Positions 35,062 to 44,465 of a stretch of DNA of 64,000 bases are shown here, piece by piece. The DNA lies in the NCBI GenBank assembly GCA_963812775.1, contig CAWEWH010000008.1:310001-374000 (forward strand), read 5' to 3'. This DNA is from CAWEWH01 sp963812775 (lineage in GTDB: Bacteria > Pseudomonadota > Alphaproteobacteria > Rhizobiales > Beijerinckiaceae). Within the stretch, counting starts at the first letter, position 1. The number at the start of each line of letters is the position of its first letter. Both the position numbers and the translations under genes were made by a program. The notes under the pieces were generated by a model, which saw only the letters and a list, made by a program, of their open reading frames with translations, was not told where the DNA came from and ran no database searches.

Positions 35062-35133
35062 GTGTCTCATTGTCTTTCTCCGCGGTTCTCCGCGTGCGTG
35101 ACCTGGATCGTGGCTGAAGGGGACCTCCTCTAA
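35062..35133 (+). CDS. 23-codon leader-type ORF with full-length Shine-Dalgarno
   Basis: GTG start (35062-35064) 7 nt after AAGGAGG; the stretch AAGGAGGTGATCC (35048-35060) is the complete complement of the 16S rRNA 3' end. The peptide reads (M)SHCLSPRFSACVTWIVAEG then DLL, stop TAA. The codons for EGDLL contain ACCTCCT, which can pair with the Shine-Dalgarno, and the codons for WI contain CTGGATC, which can pair with GATCCAG over the start codon. A ribosome translating the ORF would open both pairings. Product function unknown. Confidence 0.5.
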   Translation: MSHCLSPRFSACVTWIVAEGDLL

Positions 35134-35243
35134 AGCTTCATCCGCGCCGCCGGCGCCGATCGAAAGACCGTGCGCGGTCTTTGGATGGTCGAGCGCCGAT
35201 CAACGCGACGCATCGGTCCCGCGGGACCGCGGTACGACAATGG

Positions 35244-35279
35244 AAGGGCTGCCCTCGCGGGCAGCCCTTCTTCTTTGAG
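35244..35279 (+). terminator. Rho-independent terminator
   Basis: AAGGGCTGCC-ctcgcg-GGCAGCCCTT, a 10-bp perfect stem followed by CTTCTTTG. It lies upstream of yaiI (start 35324), so it must end a transcript that begins in the structured locus before it. Confidence 0.8.
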
Positions 35280-35323
35280 GTGGTTACATTTTGGGGTGGT
35301 TACATTGAGCCGCTGAGGACGAC

Positions 35324-35788
35324 ATGCCGCCCGAGATCGAGATCCTCGTCGATGCCGATGCCTGTCCGGTGAAGGACGAGATCTACCGCGTCGCCGACCG
35401 GCATGGCATCAAGGTCTTCGTCGTGGCGAACCAGTTCATGCGTGTGCCGCGCGATCCAAAGATCGAGCTCGTCGTCGTGGGCAAGGGGTTCGACGCTGCC
35501 GACGACTGGATCGCGGCGCGCGCCAGCCCGTCCACCATTGTGGTGACCACCGACACGCCGCTTGCCGACCGCTGCGTGAAGGCCGGGGCCGCCGTCATCG
35601 CGCCCAACGGCAGAGCTTTCACGCAGGACTCCATCGGCATGGCGCTTGCGATGCGCGATCTCATGCAGGATTTGCGCGCCACCGGCGAGGTCACCAGCGG
35701 CCCCGCCGCCTTTTCACCGCGCGACCGCTCGGCCTTCCTCGCCGCCCTCGACCTGGCCGTGCGGCGGGTCATCAAGGCGGGCGGCTGA
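35324..35788 (+). CDS. yaiI: UPF0178/DUF188 family protein YaiI
   Basis: 154 aa. The family signature [22 protein letters not shown] is at residues 7-28, then [38 protein letters not shown] and [21 protein letters not shown]. The PIN-like fold with conserved acidic residues suggests a nuclease-like function, but no activity is established. Start ATG 35324, which gives the usual family length. Convergent with the second TPR-CHAT gene. Confidence 0.93.
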   Translation: MPPEIEILVDADACPVKDEIYRVADRHGIKVFVVANQFMRVPRDPKIELVVVGKGFDAADDWIAARASPSTIVVTTDTPLADRCVKAGAAVIAPNGRAFTQDSIGMALAMRDLMQDLRATGEVTSGPAAFSPRDRSAFLAALDLAVRRVIKAGG

Positions 35789-35834
35789 TCGCGCCCCAAA
35801 TCTTGCTTTCGCGCACACTCTTGGGATCATGCGC
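35787..35834. repeat. Degraded GCATGATC palindrome
   Basis: Right half CGCACACTCTTGGGATCATGCGC is well preserved; the left half (GATCGCGCCCCAAATCTTGC) is decayed. It sits between the convergent yaiI and CHAT genes and ends 1 bp before the CHAT stop, exactly as the copy at 21678-21722 does for the other CHAT gene. Confidence 0.6.
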
Positions 35835-35835
35835 G

Positions 35836-38800
35836 TCAGCGGCGGCCTTCGCCCACGATGGAGAATGGTCCCCAGAACGCCGGATAGGCGTTTCGCTCCT
35901 CGCTCGTGTCGTCCATGTAGGCGAGCATGGCCCGCTGCAGCGCTTCGGCGCGCCCGAGCGTCGGATCGGCCTTGATGATGTCGAACGTCGACGTGGTGAG
36001 ACGCGTGGCGGCGTCGGACGCCACCGCCCAGTGTGAAACGAGGAGGGCGCGCGCCCCTGAATAGAAGAACGCCCGCGTCAGGCCGGACAGCGCCTCGGCG
36101 CCTGGCTTGTCGCCCGCGATGGTGTTGCAGGCCGACAGCACGACCCAATCGGCGTTGAGTTTCAGCTGTGCCACCTCGCTCGCGGTGAGCAGCCCGTCGT
36201 CCTGCGTCGTCGGCTGCTTCGGCATGGTGAGCGCCAGCGACGGCTCGCCCAAACCCTTGACATCGCCGGCCACGAGGCCATGCGTGGCAAAGTAGACGAC
36301 GCGGTAATCCGCGAGCGGGCGGCGTTTCACCTCCGCCTCCGTCGCGTCGGCGCCGAGCACCACGTCGCTTGCCGGAGCGCCGAGCTTCTGCGCCACGGCT
36401 TTGAGCTCGTCGGCCGTGTCGGCGAGGCGCGGCAAGGCGGCGCCGAGCTGCGCGCGGTCGACGCCCGAGCCGCGCCAGAATTCCGAATAGGAGCGGGTGA
36501 CCGACTTCGCTGCTCCGCGCGTCACCGCGGCGGGCTGGGAATCGCTGAACACCGGGTCCCCGAAGCCGACCATCGCCTTGGCGGCGGCGGTTCGTCCCGC
36601 GAAACCGCGCAGCGCCTTCAGGCTTTCGACCGACGGCAGCACCGAGACCGCGTGTCTCCGCAGCAGCCAGCCGACCTTACGGTAGGTGCCGAGATCGTTG
36701 GCGGCAATGACCGGCGGCGGCTCCATGACGAGGAGATGCGCCGGCAGTGCCGTCAGCGCGTCGGTGGGCACGACGATGAGATGCTTCTTGCCCTTGAGCA
36801 CGCCTTCGACCGGGCCGAGAAGCGTGCCGTAGAGCTCATGCGACAACGCTGCATCGAAGAGCTGCGGCTTGCCCGCCTCGATGGATTTTATCAACGCGTC
36901 CACGTCGAGCCCGCGCCGGAAAGCGGCGATCTTCTGCTCCAATGCATCGGAGGTGAGCGGTATGACGCGCCATTCGAGACGCTCGCGCGACAGCGCGAAC
37001 ACGAAGGTCTCATTCGTCGCCACAAGCCAGAAGACCAGCGCTTCATCGGAGCCGAGCTGCGACTGCAGCTCCGCCGAAGTCATCGGCTTCGGACTGGCAA
37101 GCGCCGCAAAGTCCGGGAACTGCGCTTCGATGCGCGCCGAGACGGTGGCAAGCCGCTGCGTGGCCTCGGCGATCTGCTGGCGGATCGCCTGCGTCAGCAC
37201 GTTGCCGTTGGCGCCGGTCGCCTGTGACAGGGCCTCCACCAGGGCCTGGTCCTTGCTGGCAAGCAGCGCCACCAGATCCTGCCGCTCGCGCACGAGATCG
37301 CCCAGCGCGCCGCCGCCCGAGGCGAAGCGCAAGCCCATCTGCCGCACGGCGGCCGCGGCCCGCGATTGGCTGGCCCATTGCGCGGTCTCGAAGGCCTCGC
37401 GGCCGAGCGCGGCGGCGGCGCCTGGGTCCTTCGCGGCTGCCGCCGCGAGTGCGCTGACATGGCGCTGAAAATGCACGGCGCTCTGCTCGACGGTGCGGTC
37501 GGTGGTTCCTCTTTGCTGGGCTCCCTCCGCTTGTGCGAGCGCCAGGACACCGGCCGTCACCTTGCGGGACATCTCGAGCGCCGCCGTCGCGTCTCCCCGC
37601 TTCGCGATGATTCCGGCAAGGTTGCTGAGCGCACGGAGCGTATCTTCGTGGCGGCCCCCGAGCGCCTTGTCCTTGATCTCATAGGCCCGTCTGAAGTGCT
37701 TCTCGGCCTCGTCGTAGCGGCCTTTGTCGGTATAGAGGCGCCCAAAAACCAAGTGGATCTGGCCGAGGTCGACGTGATCCGCGCCCAGCCGCTTTTCGAT
37801 GATGGCCTTGGCGCGGTTCAGCTCGGTCTCGGCGTCGTCGTAGCGTTTGAGCTTGAGGTAGACATGAGCGAGATTGCCAGTCGTGCTGCCGATGTTCGAA
37901 TGATCGGATCCCCCCGACTTTTCGTAGGCGGCGATTGAGCGCTTGTAGAGTGCGGCTGCTTCGTCAAAGCGGTCGAGCTCGTAGCAGACGTTGCCCAGAT
38001 TGTTGAGCGTCGTGCCCAGTCGGCCGCTGGTCGCGCCAAACACTTTCTCTTCGATCGCCAGCGAGCGGCGCAACAACGCCTCCGATTCAGCATATTGCCC
38101 AAGGGCAGTGTAGATGACCGCCAGGTTGATCATCGCTTTCGCGACATCTTGGTGATTGGACCCGCGCGCGCGCTCGAAGATGGCAACAGCCCGTTTTCTG
38201 ATCTCCGACGCCTCCTCGAGACGGCCTTGTCCCACATAGGCAGACGCCAGGTTGTCGAGCGCCTGCGCTACGTCGGTGTGGTTGGCGCCAAGGGACTGTT
38301 CGCGGATGGCCAGGATCTGCTTGTGCAGCTTCTCGGCGGCGTTGTAGCGGCCCTGGTCGTGGTACACGTTCGCCAGGTTGTTGTAGGTGTTGATAAGGTA
38401 CGGATGATTGCGGCGCAGCACCCGCTCGTAGATCGGTGCGGCACGAACGAAGAGCTTCTCCGCCTGGTCGTACTGACCGAGCTTTTGATACACGCGCGCT
38501 ACGAAATGCAGCGTGTGGCCGACCGATTCGTCGTTCTCACCAAGATTTGCGAGCCTCAACTCCAACGCCTGCTTGAAGGCGTCCTCGGCATCGGCGAGAC
38601 GGCCCAGATTGGCGTAGGCGCTGCCGACGAGCATCAAGGCGACGGCATACTTGTCGTGCCGTGACCCCAACCGGGCGACGATCGCCACTTGGTAGGCCTG
38701 TGCCGCTTCGAGCGCTTCCTGGTACGCCTCGGCGTCCAGGAGCTGCTGGATCGCGCGCTCGACGGCCTGGTTGTTGGCGCTGGAGGCGCGCCGGGCGGTT

Positions 38801-38880
38801 GCTGGCGCCGCCACCGCGACAAGCGCGAGGACGAGCCCCGCCGCCAACGCGGCGTGCCAAATTCGTCTGATTGTGCTCAC
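35836..38880 (-). CDS. Exported TPR-CHAT protein, second paralogue
   Basis: 1014 aa from GTG 38880 (VSTIRRIWHAALAAGLVLALVAVAAPATA, a signal peptide); an ATG at 39048 would put 56 unrelated residues before it. About ten kinesin-light-chain-type TPRs follow, then a linker and a CHAT domain with His 867 in YFATHGLVAGD and Cys 918 in VVLSACNTIAGD, both intact. The C-terminal 150 residues are strikingly like the CHAT protein at 21724-24954; the TPR arrays diverge more. No caspase gene is adjacent here. Probably a duplicated exported sensor-protease; substrate unknown. Confidence 0.92.
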   Translation of the reverse strand: MSTIRRIWHAALAAGLVLALVAVAAPATARRASSANNQAVERAIQQLLDAEAYQEALEAAQAYQVAIVARLGSRHDKYAVALMLVGSAYANLGRLADAEDAFKQALELRLANLGENDESVGHTLHFVARVYQKLGQYDQAEKLFVRAAPIYERVLRRNHPYLINTYNNLANVYHDQGRYNAAEKLHKQILAIREQSLGANHTDVAQALDNLASAYVGQGRLEEASEIRKRAVAIFERARGSNHQDVAKAMINLAVIYTALGQYAESEALLRRSLAIEEKVFGATSGRLGTTLNNLGNVCYELDRFDEAAALYKRSIAAYEKSGGSDHSNIGSTTGNLAHVYLKLKRYDDAETELNRAKAIIEKRLGADHVDLGQIHLVFGRLYTDKGRYDEAEKHFRRAYEIKDKALGGRHEDTLRALSNLAGIIAKRGDATAALEMSRKVTAGVLALAQAEGAQQRGTTDRTVEQSAVHFQRHVSALAAAAAKDPGAAAALGREAFETAQWASQSRAAAAVRQMGLRFASGGGALGDLVRERQDLVALLASKDQALVEALSQATGANGNVLTQAIRQQIAEATQRLATVSARIEAQFPDFAALASPKPMTSAELQSQLGSDEALVFWLVATNETFVFALSRERLEWRVIPLTSDALEQKIAAFRRGLDVDALIKSIEAGKPQLFDAALSHELYGTLLGPVEGVLKGKKHLIVVPTDALTALPAHLLVMEPPPVIAANDLGTYRKVGWLLRRHAVSVLPSVESLKALRGFAGRTAAAKAMVGFGDPVFSDSQPAAVTRGAAKSVTRSYSEFWRGSGVDRAQLGAALPRLADTADELKAVAQKLGAPASDVVLGADATEAEVKRRPLADYRVVYFATHGLVAGDVKGLGEPSLALTMPKQPTTQDDGLLTASEVAQLKLNADWVVLSACNTIAGDKPGAEALSGLTRAFFYSGARALLVSHWAVASDAATRLTTSTFDIIKADPTLGRAEALQRAMLAYMDDTSEERNAYPAFWGPFSIVGEGRR

Positions 38881-39064
38881 GGCGGTGCCGTCCCCGAAAG
38901 ATTGATAGATTCGTCGGCGGCCATCATGGGCAACCTGAAGCGTGCCAGCAAGCGCCGGCACGACGCCGTCAATGGCGGCATCTGCCTGCTGCGGCGCGGG
39001 CGAGGCGTCCCGTCGCCGCTTCCGGCAGTCGACCAAAGCGGTCATCATGAGGACGGCGTCCGCC

Positions 39065-39835
39065 CTACCGGTATGCGCCGCCGCCGTGGATGTCGACCAC
39101 CGCGCCGCTCATGTAGCTCGCCCGCTCGGATGCCAGGAACACCACCATGTTGGCGATCTCCTCCGGCGTCGCCGGCCGCCCAAACGGCAGGTTCTTCAAC
39201 GTCTCCTGCCAGCGCTCCGCATTGCCGAGACTGGCCTCCGCACGCCGCCGCGCCAGCGACACCAGCCGGTCGGTGGCGGTGGCCGGCGGGTTGAGCGCCA
39301 CGACGCGCACATTGTGGTCGACGCTGCGACTGCCCATGGCGCGCGTGAAGGCCGTCAAGCCGGCATTGGCAGTGGAGCCGGCCACGTAGTCGAAGGTCGG
39401 CCTGACGCCCGCCATGCCGAGCACGTTGACGATGACGCCGGCGCGGCGCTCGCGCATCTTGGCGAAATAGACCCGCGTCAGGTTGACATAGCCGAAGACC
39501 TTGAGTTCCCAGGCCTCGCGCCACTTGGCCTCGTCGATGGTGGCGATGTCGCCGCCCGGAATGGCGCCGGCATTGTTGACAAGGATGTCAACGTCCGGAT
39601 GCCGCGCAAACAGCGCTTCGGCGCTGCCGCGCGCCGCCAGATCCATGGCCTCGATGCCGACCGGCACGTTGTGACGCGCGCGGATCGCCTCGCGCGCCTT
39701 CCCCAGCGTCTCGGCCGTGCGCGACACAAGGATCACTTCCGCCCCCTCGGCCGCAAAGCCGTGCGCGGCGGCAAGCCCGATGCCCTTCGAGCCGCCGGTG
39801 ACGAGGACGCGCTTGCCGGTGAGATTGAGATCCAT
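39065..39835 (-). CDS. SDR-family oxidoreductase with Ser in place of the catalytic Lys
   Basis: 256 aa. Intact cofactor loop TGGSKGIGLAAA and NNAG (LVNNAGAIPGG), so NAD(P) binding is likely. The active-site stretch reads YVAGSTANAGL, with Tyr kept but Ser at the Lys position, and the catalytic Ser region is NVLGMAG. It ends LASERASYMSGAVVDIHGGG, as in classical SDRs. A second non-canonical SDR in the window. It precedes the sugar ABC operon on the same strand by 116 bp and a fragment of a close relative is found at 44466-44545. Confidence 0.85.
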   Translation of the reverse strand: MDLNLTGKRVLVTGGSKGIGLAAAHGFAAEGAEVILVSRTAETLGKAREAIRARHNVPVGIEAMDLAARGSAEALFARHPDVDILVNNAGAIPGGDIATIDEAKWREAWELKVFGYVNLTRVYFAKMRERRAGVIVNVLGMAGVRPTFDYVAGSTANAGLTAFTRAMGSRSVDHNVRVVALNPPATATDRLVSLARRRAEASLGNAERWQETLKNLPFGRPATPEEIANMVVFLASERASYMSGAVVDIHGGGAYR

Positions 39836-39951
39836 CTGGTTTGTCCTCGCTCGCGGTCGAGGCCGCGAAGTTCATGACGCCGGTGGGGAAACGCAAGGCC
39901 GTCGATCGCCGGCGCGATACCCACCGCTAGCCTTTCGTCGTATGATCGGGG

Positions 39952-41043
39952 TTAGATTGCCGCCTCAGTCTTCGCGTCGAAGACGTGAAGCCTGGAAGGG
40001 CGTATGGCAACGCGCAGCTTGTCGCGCACCTTCACCCGCGCGGTCGGCTCGACGCTCGCCACCATGACACTCTCGCCGACCTTCATATCGAGCAGGATTT
40101 CCGAGCCGAGTTGTTCGATCACCTCGATTACAGCATCGAAGCACGGGTGGTCGAGATCGGCGGAGCCGGCCACGGTGAGGTCCTCCGGGCGCACGCCGAG
40201 TGTGACTTCGTGTCCGATATGGCCGCGCAGGCGCTGCGCGGTCTCGTCCGGCAGCTTGATGCGCAAGCCGGAGTTCTGGGCGATCAGCGATCCGTTTGCC
40301 TCGGTCACTGTAACGGCAGCGAAATTCATGGCCGGGGAGCCAATGAAGCCGGCGACGAACTTGTTGGCGGGCTGATTGTACAGCTCGAGTGGCTCCCCCA
40401 CCTGCTGCACCACACCGTCCTTCATGACGACGACCCGGTCACCCAGCGTCATGGCCTCGACTTGATCGTGGGTAACGTAAATGGCGGTGGTGCCGAGACG
40501 CAGATGCAGCTTCTTGAGCTCAACGCGCATCTGCACGCGCAGCTTAGCATCGAGGTTCGACAGGGGCTCGTCGAACAGGAACACGCGAGGATGGCGCACG
40601 ATGGCACGGCCTAACGCCACGCGCTGGCGCTGGCCGCCAGAAAGCTGGCGCGGCTTGCGCTTTAGCAATTCGCCGATGCCGAGGATGTCGGCCGCCTCCC
40701 GCACGCGCTTGTCAATCTCGGGCTTTTCGAATTTGCGCATCTTCAGGCCGAACGCCATGTTGTCGTATACGCTCATGTGCGGGTAGAGCGCGTAGTTCTG
40801 GAACACCATGGCAATGTCGCGGTCCATGGGCGCCAGTTCATTGATCACGTTGCCGTCGATCGAGATATCGCCGGAGCTGATCGCTTCAAGCCCGGCGATC
40901 ATCCTGAGCGTCGTCGTCTTGCCGCAGCCGGAAGGACCGACGAACACCACGAACTCCTTGTCGCGGATCTGCAGATTGACGTTCTTGACAGCGTGCACGC
41001 TGTCGTAGAATTTGTTGATCCCCTTGAGGACGACCTGTCCCAT
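39952..41043 (-). CDS. ugpC: Carbohydrate ABC transporter ATP-binding protein, UgpC/MalK type
   Basis: 363 aa. Start ATG 41043 (MGQVVLKGINKFYDSVHAVK) after GGGAGCG. Walker A GPSGCGKTTT, Q-loop MVFQNYALYPHMSVYDN, signature LSGGQRQRVALGRA, Walker B VFLFDEPLSNLDAKLR, H-loop [16 protein letters not shown], then TOBE domain. It energises the permease pair encoded just upstream (41115-42899). Last gene of the minus-strand operon; substrate a sugar or glycerol phosphate-like compound. Confidence 0.95.
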   Translation of the reverse strand: MGQVVLKGINKFYDSVHAVKNVNLQIRDKEFVVFVGPSGCGKTTTLRMIAGLEAISSGDISIDGNVINELAPMDRDIAMVFQNYALYPHMSVYDNMAFGLKMRKFEKPEIDKRVREAADILGIGELLKRKPRQLSGGQRQRVALGRAIVRHPRVFLFDEPLSNLDAKLRVQMRVELKKLHLRLGTTAIYVTHDQVEAMTLGDRVVVMKDGVVQQVGEPLELYNQPANKFVAGFIGSPAMNFAAVTVTEANGSLIAQNSGLRIKLPDETAQRLRGHIGHEVTLGVRPEDLTVAGSADLDHPCFDAVIEVIEQLGSEILLDMKVGESVMVASVEPTARVKVRDKLRVAIRPSRLHVFDAKTEAAI

Positions 41044-41114
41044 TCGCTCCCACCCGCCTCCCAACGGCCTATGCGCATTCCGCATGCGCGCTTTCCAACC
41101 CCGATGGGGTGCTG

Positions 41115-41966
41115 TCAGCCCTTCACCGATCCGGTCAATCCTGCGACGTAGTGCTCGACGAAAAACGAATAGGCGATTGCAACCGGGATCGATCCGAGCA
41201 GGGCGCCAGCCATCAACGGTCCCCAGAAGAATACATCGCCGCGGATCAGCTCCGATGTGACGCCGACTGGCACGGTCTTCTGCTCAGGCGAGGACAGGAA
41301 GACAAGTGCATAGATGAACTCGTTCCACGACAGCGTGAAAGCGAAGATACCAGCCGACAGGATGCCCGGGATCGCCACAGGGATGACGATGTAGAGCATC
41401 GCCTGCCAGCGCGCGGCGCCGTCAATGCGTGCGCATTCCTCGAGCTCTTTGGGCACTGCCTTGAAGTAACCCATCATGAGCCAGGTGCAGAACGGAATAA
41501 GAAAGGTCGGATAGGTCAGAATCAGTGACCATGGCGTGTCGCCCAGCCGATAGTTGCGGATGATCTCGGCCAGCGGAATGAACAGCAGCGTCTGGGGCAC
41601 CAGATAGGTGATGAAGATGCCGGTGCCGAGGCTTCCTGCAAATGGAAAGTTCAGCCGCGACAGAGCATAGCCGGCGAACACGCCACACACGAGCGAGATC
41701 GCAGTCGACGCGAGCGCGATGAACATCGTGTTCCACAGCCACGACGCAAACAGTGTCTCCTCGAGCAGGTATCTGACGTGGTCCCAGGTCGGTTTCCAGG
41801 TCCAGAACGGATTGTAGTTGATCGAATTCCAGGGTCGGTAGAGCTCGCCATCCGGCCGCACCGAAGTGATCATCATCCAGTAGAACGGGAACAGCAGGAA
41901 AAGCAGGAACAGCGCCATCGGGACATAGAAGAACACCAATTTTCGCCACCTTGCGCCTTCGATCAT
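41115..41966 (-). CDS. Carbohydrate ABC transporter permease, MalG type
   Basis: 283 aa, six predicted membrane spans. The EAA loop is EECARIDGAARWQAMLYIVIPVAIPG. The C-terminus SFFVEHYVAGLTGSVKG is typical for this subfamily and is matched by the orphan fragment at 44640-44806. Starts 3 bp after the stop of the partner permease at 41970, so the two are co-translated. Confidence 0.95.
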   Translation of the reverse strand: MIEGARWRKLVFFYVPMALFLLFLLFPFYWMMITSVRPDGELYRPWNSINYNPFWTWKPTWDHVRYLLEETLFASWLWNTMFIALASTAISLVCGVFAGYALSRLNFPFAGSLGTGIFITYLVPQTLLFIPLAEIIRNYRLGDTPWSLILTYPTFLIPFCTWLMMGYFKAVPKELEECARIDGAARWQAMLYIVIPVAIPGILSAGIFAFTLSWNEFIYALVFLSSPEQKTVPVGVTSELIRGDVFFWGPLMAGALLGSIPVAIAYSFFVEHYVAGLTGSVKG

Positions 41967-41969
41967 GGC

Positions 41970-42899
41970 TCAGCGGACCTCTACGCGGCGGATGTAGAGA
42001 AGTTGGATGATGACGACCAGAAACAGGATCGGAAACATGGCGAGCGCGATGGCGGCGCCCTCACTCAAAAGGCCGGTACCGATGGCGATCTGATAGGCGT
42101 AGGTGGCGAACAGGTGCGTTGCGTTGGCCGGTCCGCCGCCTGTCATCACAAAGACGATCTGGAAGTCGGCGAACGTCTGAATCACCGAGAACAGCACCAC
42201 GACCATGGTCACAGGCAGCAGCAGCGGCCAGGTGATGTGCCAGAACCGCTGCCACGGCTTGGCGCCGTCTATGGCGGCGGCCTCGTTGAGTTCGGGACTG
42301 ATGGTCTGCAGCCCGGCGAGCAGGCTGATGGCGAAGAACGGCACCCCGCGCCAGATGTTGACGATGATGATCGAGATCATGGCGAGGTCTGGATCGCCCA
42401 GCCAATTGATCCGACCGGTGATCAAGCCGAGATGGTAGAGAAGCCAATTGAGAACGCTAAAAGTCGGGTCGAACATCCACTTCCAGGCGAAAGTCGAGAG
42501 CACGGTTGGGATGATGAAGGGCAGCAGGATGAAAGCACGGGTGAAAGCCTTGCCGCGGAAATTGCGGTTGAGCAGCATGGCCAACCACAATCCGAGCGCC
42601 AGCTTGAAGACCGTGGTCACGCCGGTATAGACGAACGTGTTGTAGACGGAGGTGCGAAAGATCCCGTCACCGAAGATCTTATAGAAGTTGGCGAGCCCGA
42701 CGAAGTCGCCGGGCACTCCCACGCGCGTGTCGGTCACCGATAGCAGGATGCCGCGCACGAACGGATAGGCGATGAACATACCGAGCAGCACCAGGGTCGG
42801 CACCAGCAGGACGAATGCGAGCCAACGCTCGTCCTCGAGCAGCCGGAGCCTGGGCCGCGGCGCCTGTGGCATGTAAACTCGGGTTTCAGCGATCGCCAT
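41970..42899 (-). CDS. Carbohydrate ABC transporter permease, MalF/UgpA type
   Basis: 309 aa, six spans. EAA loop NEAAAIDGAKPWQRFWHITWPLLLP. Partner of the MalG-type permease. The gene begins 180 bp downstream of the binding protein gene (42900-43078 has no ORF), consistent with an attenuated operon where the binding protein is made in excess. Confidence 0.95.
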   Translation of the reverse strand: MAIAETRVYMPQAPRPRLRLLEDERWLAFVLLVPTLVLLGMFIAYPFVRGILLSVTDTRVGVPGDFVGLANFYKIFGDGIFRTSVYNTFVYTGVTTVFKLALGLWLAMLLNRNFRGKAFTRAFILLPFIIPTVLSTFAWKWMFDPTFSVLNWLLYHLGLITGRINWLGDPDLAMISIIIVNIWRGVPFFAISLLAGLQTISPELNEAAAIDGAKPWQRFWHITWPLLLPVTMVVVLFSVIQTFADFQIVFVMTGGGPANATHLFATYAYQIAIGTGLLSEGAAIALAMFPILFLVVIIQLLYIRRVEVR

Positions 42900-43078
42900 T
42901 TCGCTTAACCTCGATGCGCGCGCCAGTTAGCGCGCCATGGGAAGCTTTGGGACTGTCCCCACACCACGCGGTTGAACCCCAGCCCCGGATCGCGCCGGCT
43001 CCCAGCGGAGACGGCGCGACCAATCAAACCCTGCGCGGCCGCTACCGTGCAGCCGCCTGCGCCGCTACGCGTACGCAT

Positions 43079-44386
43079 TCAAACGTAGATCTTCTTCAGC
43101 TCGCTTTCAGCCCACTTGGCGGCGTCTTCCGGCGGCATGCCTTGCACAGCCTTCGCGTACATATCGGTCACGATGTACTTGGAGAGCGTCTCCGCCGCCT
43201 TCGCGTTCGCTGGGCCGGCGAAGCCTGGTGTGCGTGCGAGCTTTCCGGCGATCTTATAGGGCTCCATGACCGGATCCTCGGTCCACACCTTGTGCTTTTC
43301 CCACTCGGGGGTGCATGGCGTGGCGAAGCCCTTCTGCGACACGAACCACTTCTCGTACACGGGCTTGGAGTGCGCCCAGCGCAGGAAGTCCTTGGCGGCC
43401 TTCTCGTTCTTCGAGTAAGTCGGCAGCACATGCGAGTGGTAGGTGTGCATGGAGAACTGGCCGGCCGGCCCCTTGGGCAGTGGCGCGTGCAAGATGTCGG
43501 TTTTCAGCTGCGCGCCCTTCTCGCTGATGTACTTGTCGGGATTGCGCAGCGACTCGATGTAGATCGAGGCGCCGTTGAGCGTCGCCGAAATGGTCTGCGA
43601 AAGGAACGCGCGGTTGTTGTTGGTGTCGTCCCAGGCAAGGCCGCCCTCGTCGTGCGCGTCCTTCCAGAAGGCGGTCATAAACTTGACCGAGTCCACCGTC
43701 TCCTTGCTGTTTATAACCACCTTGCCGCCTTCATCGACTTCCTTTCCGCCCCAAGACCACAAGTAGGGGTAGCTGAAGGTCGGGGCATCGCCGAACGTGT
43801 GGCCGAGCGTCTGACCGATCGGGCGGCCCTTGGCTTTGAGCGCCTTGCCGACCTCGCGGTACTTCTCCCAGGTGTCCGGGAAGGAGGAGGCGCCAACCTC
43901 TTCGAACCACGATTTACGATAGGCAATCATGCCGCCGATGACGGCCCACGGCATCGATAGCCACTTCTTGCCGTCGTTCGAGTTGGCCTTGACGAGCGCG
44001 TAGTGGGCCCCCTCGGCCTTGGCGAGCGGCTCCACCAAGTCCGTCATATCCACGCAACTCGCCGCGTAGAGTTGCGGATGGTTGTTGTTGAGCATGATCA
44101 GGTCCGGACCAGAGCCCGACTGGATGGCGGAGGTGATACGCGGCTGCAGATCGTTGGCGTTCACTGTCTCGAAGTTGATCTTGATGCCCAGCGCCTTCTC
44201 GGCTTCGGGCAGCATTTCGCGCCGCAGCAACTGATCGGAAGCCGGCACGAAGTCATTCCAACGCAGCCAATGTACCGTCGCGCCCTGTGCAAAAGCGGGC
44301 GCGCGGCCAGTGGCCAGGATACCAGCCATGCCGCCTACGAGCGCGGTGCCGCCCTTGAGGACGTTACGTCGAGTTACCGTCGTCAT
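43079..44386 (-). CDS. Carbohydrate ABC transporter substrate-binding protein, Tat-exported
   Basis: 435 aa extracellular solute-binding protein family 1. Twin-arginine leader TRRNVLKGGTALVGGMAGILATGRAPAFA, then VHWLRWNDFVPASDQLLRREMLPEAEKALGIKINFE and DLIMLNNNHPQLYAA. First gene of the operon; start ATG 44386 after GGGAGG. The Tat signal implies export in a folded state. The ligand cannot be told from sequence. Confidence 0.95.
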   Translation of the reverse strand: MTTVTRRNVLKGGTALVGGMAGILATGRAPAFAQGATVHWLRWNDFVPASDQLLRREMLPEAEKALGIKINFETVNANDLQPRITSAIQSGSGPDLIMLNNNHPQLYAASCVDMTDLVEPLAKAEGAHYALVKANSNDGKKWLSMPWAVIGGMIAYRKSWFEEVGASSFPDTWEKYREVGKALKAKGRPIGQTLGHTFGDAPTFSYPYLWSWGGKEVDEGGKVVINSKETVDSVKFMTAFWKDAHDEGGLAWDDTNNNRAFLSQTISATLNGASIYIESLRNPDKYISEKGAQLKTDILHAPLPKGPAGQFSMHTYHSHVLPTYSKNEKAAKDFLRWAHSKPVYEKWFVSQKGFATPCTPEWEKHKVWTEDPVMEPYKIAGKLARTPGFAGPANAKAAETLSKYIVTDMYAKAVQGMPPEDAAKWAESELKKIYV

Positions 44387-44465
44387 GTATTCCTCCCTTG
44401 TGATGCCCTTCGGCCGGTCTGACGCTGGCTTGGAGTCCCTTTCAGTCTATCACGCTTACGTGGAT

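Larger units (their letters stand above)
35041..35279 (+). ncRNA. Candidate structured RNA / leader locus with four hairpins
   Basis: Between 34812 and 35323 there is no ordinary gene, but the plus strand holds successive stems: (1) AGGAGGTGATCCAG (35049-35062) pairing with CTGGATC (35103-35109) and ACCTCCT (35123-35129); (2) an 18-bp stem 35152-35197 with inner AAAGACCG-tgcg-CGGTCTTT; (3) CGGTCC-cgcg-GGACCG at 35214-35229; (4) the terminator at 35244-35269. A 23-codon ORF lies in stem 1. It could be a regulatory leader or a dual-function small RNA. Family not recognised; expression is inferred from structure only. Confidence 0.55.

Noticed and set aside
35048..35062. Match to the 16S rRNA 3' end complement, possible rRNA fragment
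   Set aside because: Only 15 bases match; flanking sequence is not rRNA-like, and the placement before a GTG ORF fits a Shine-Dalgarno.
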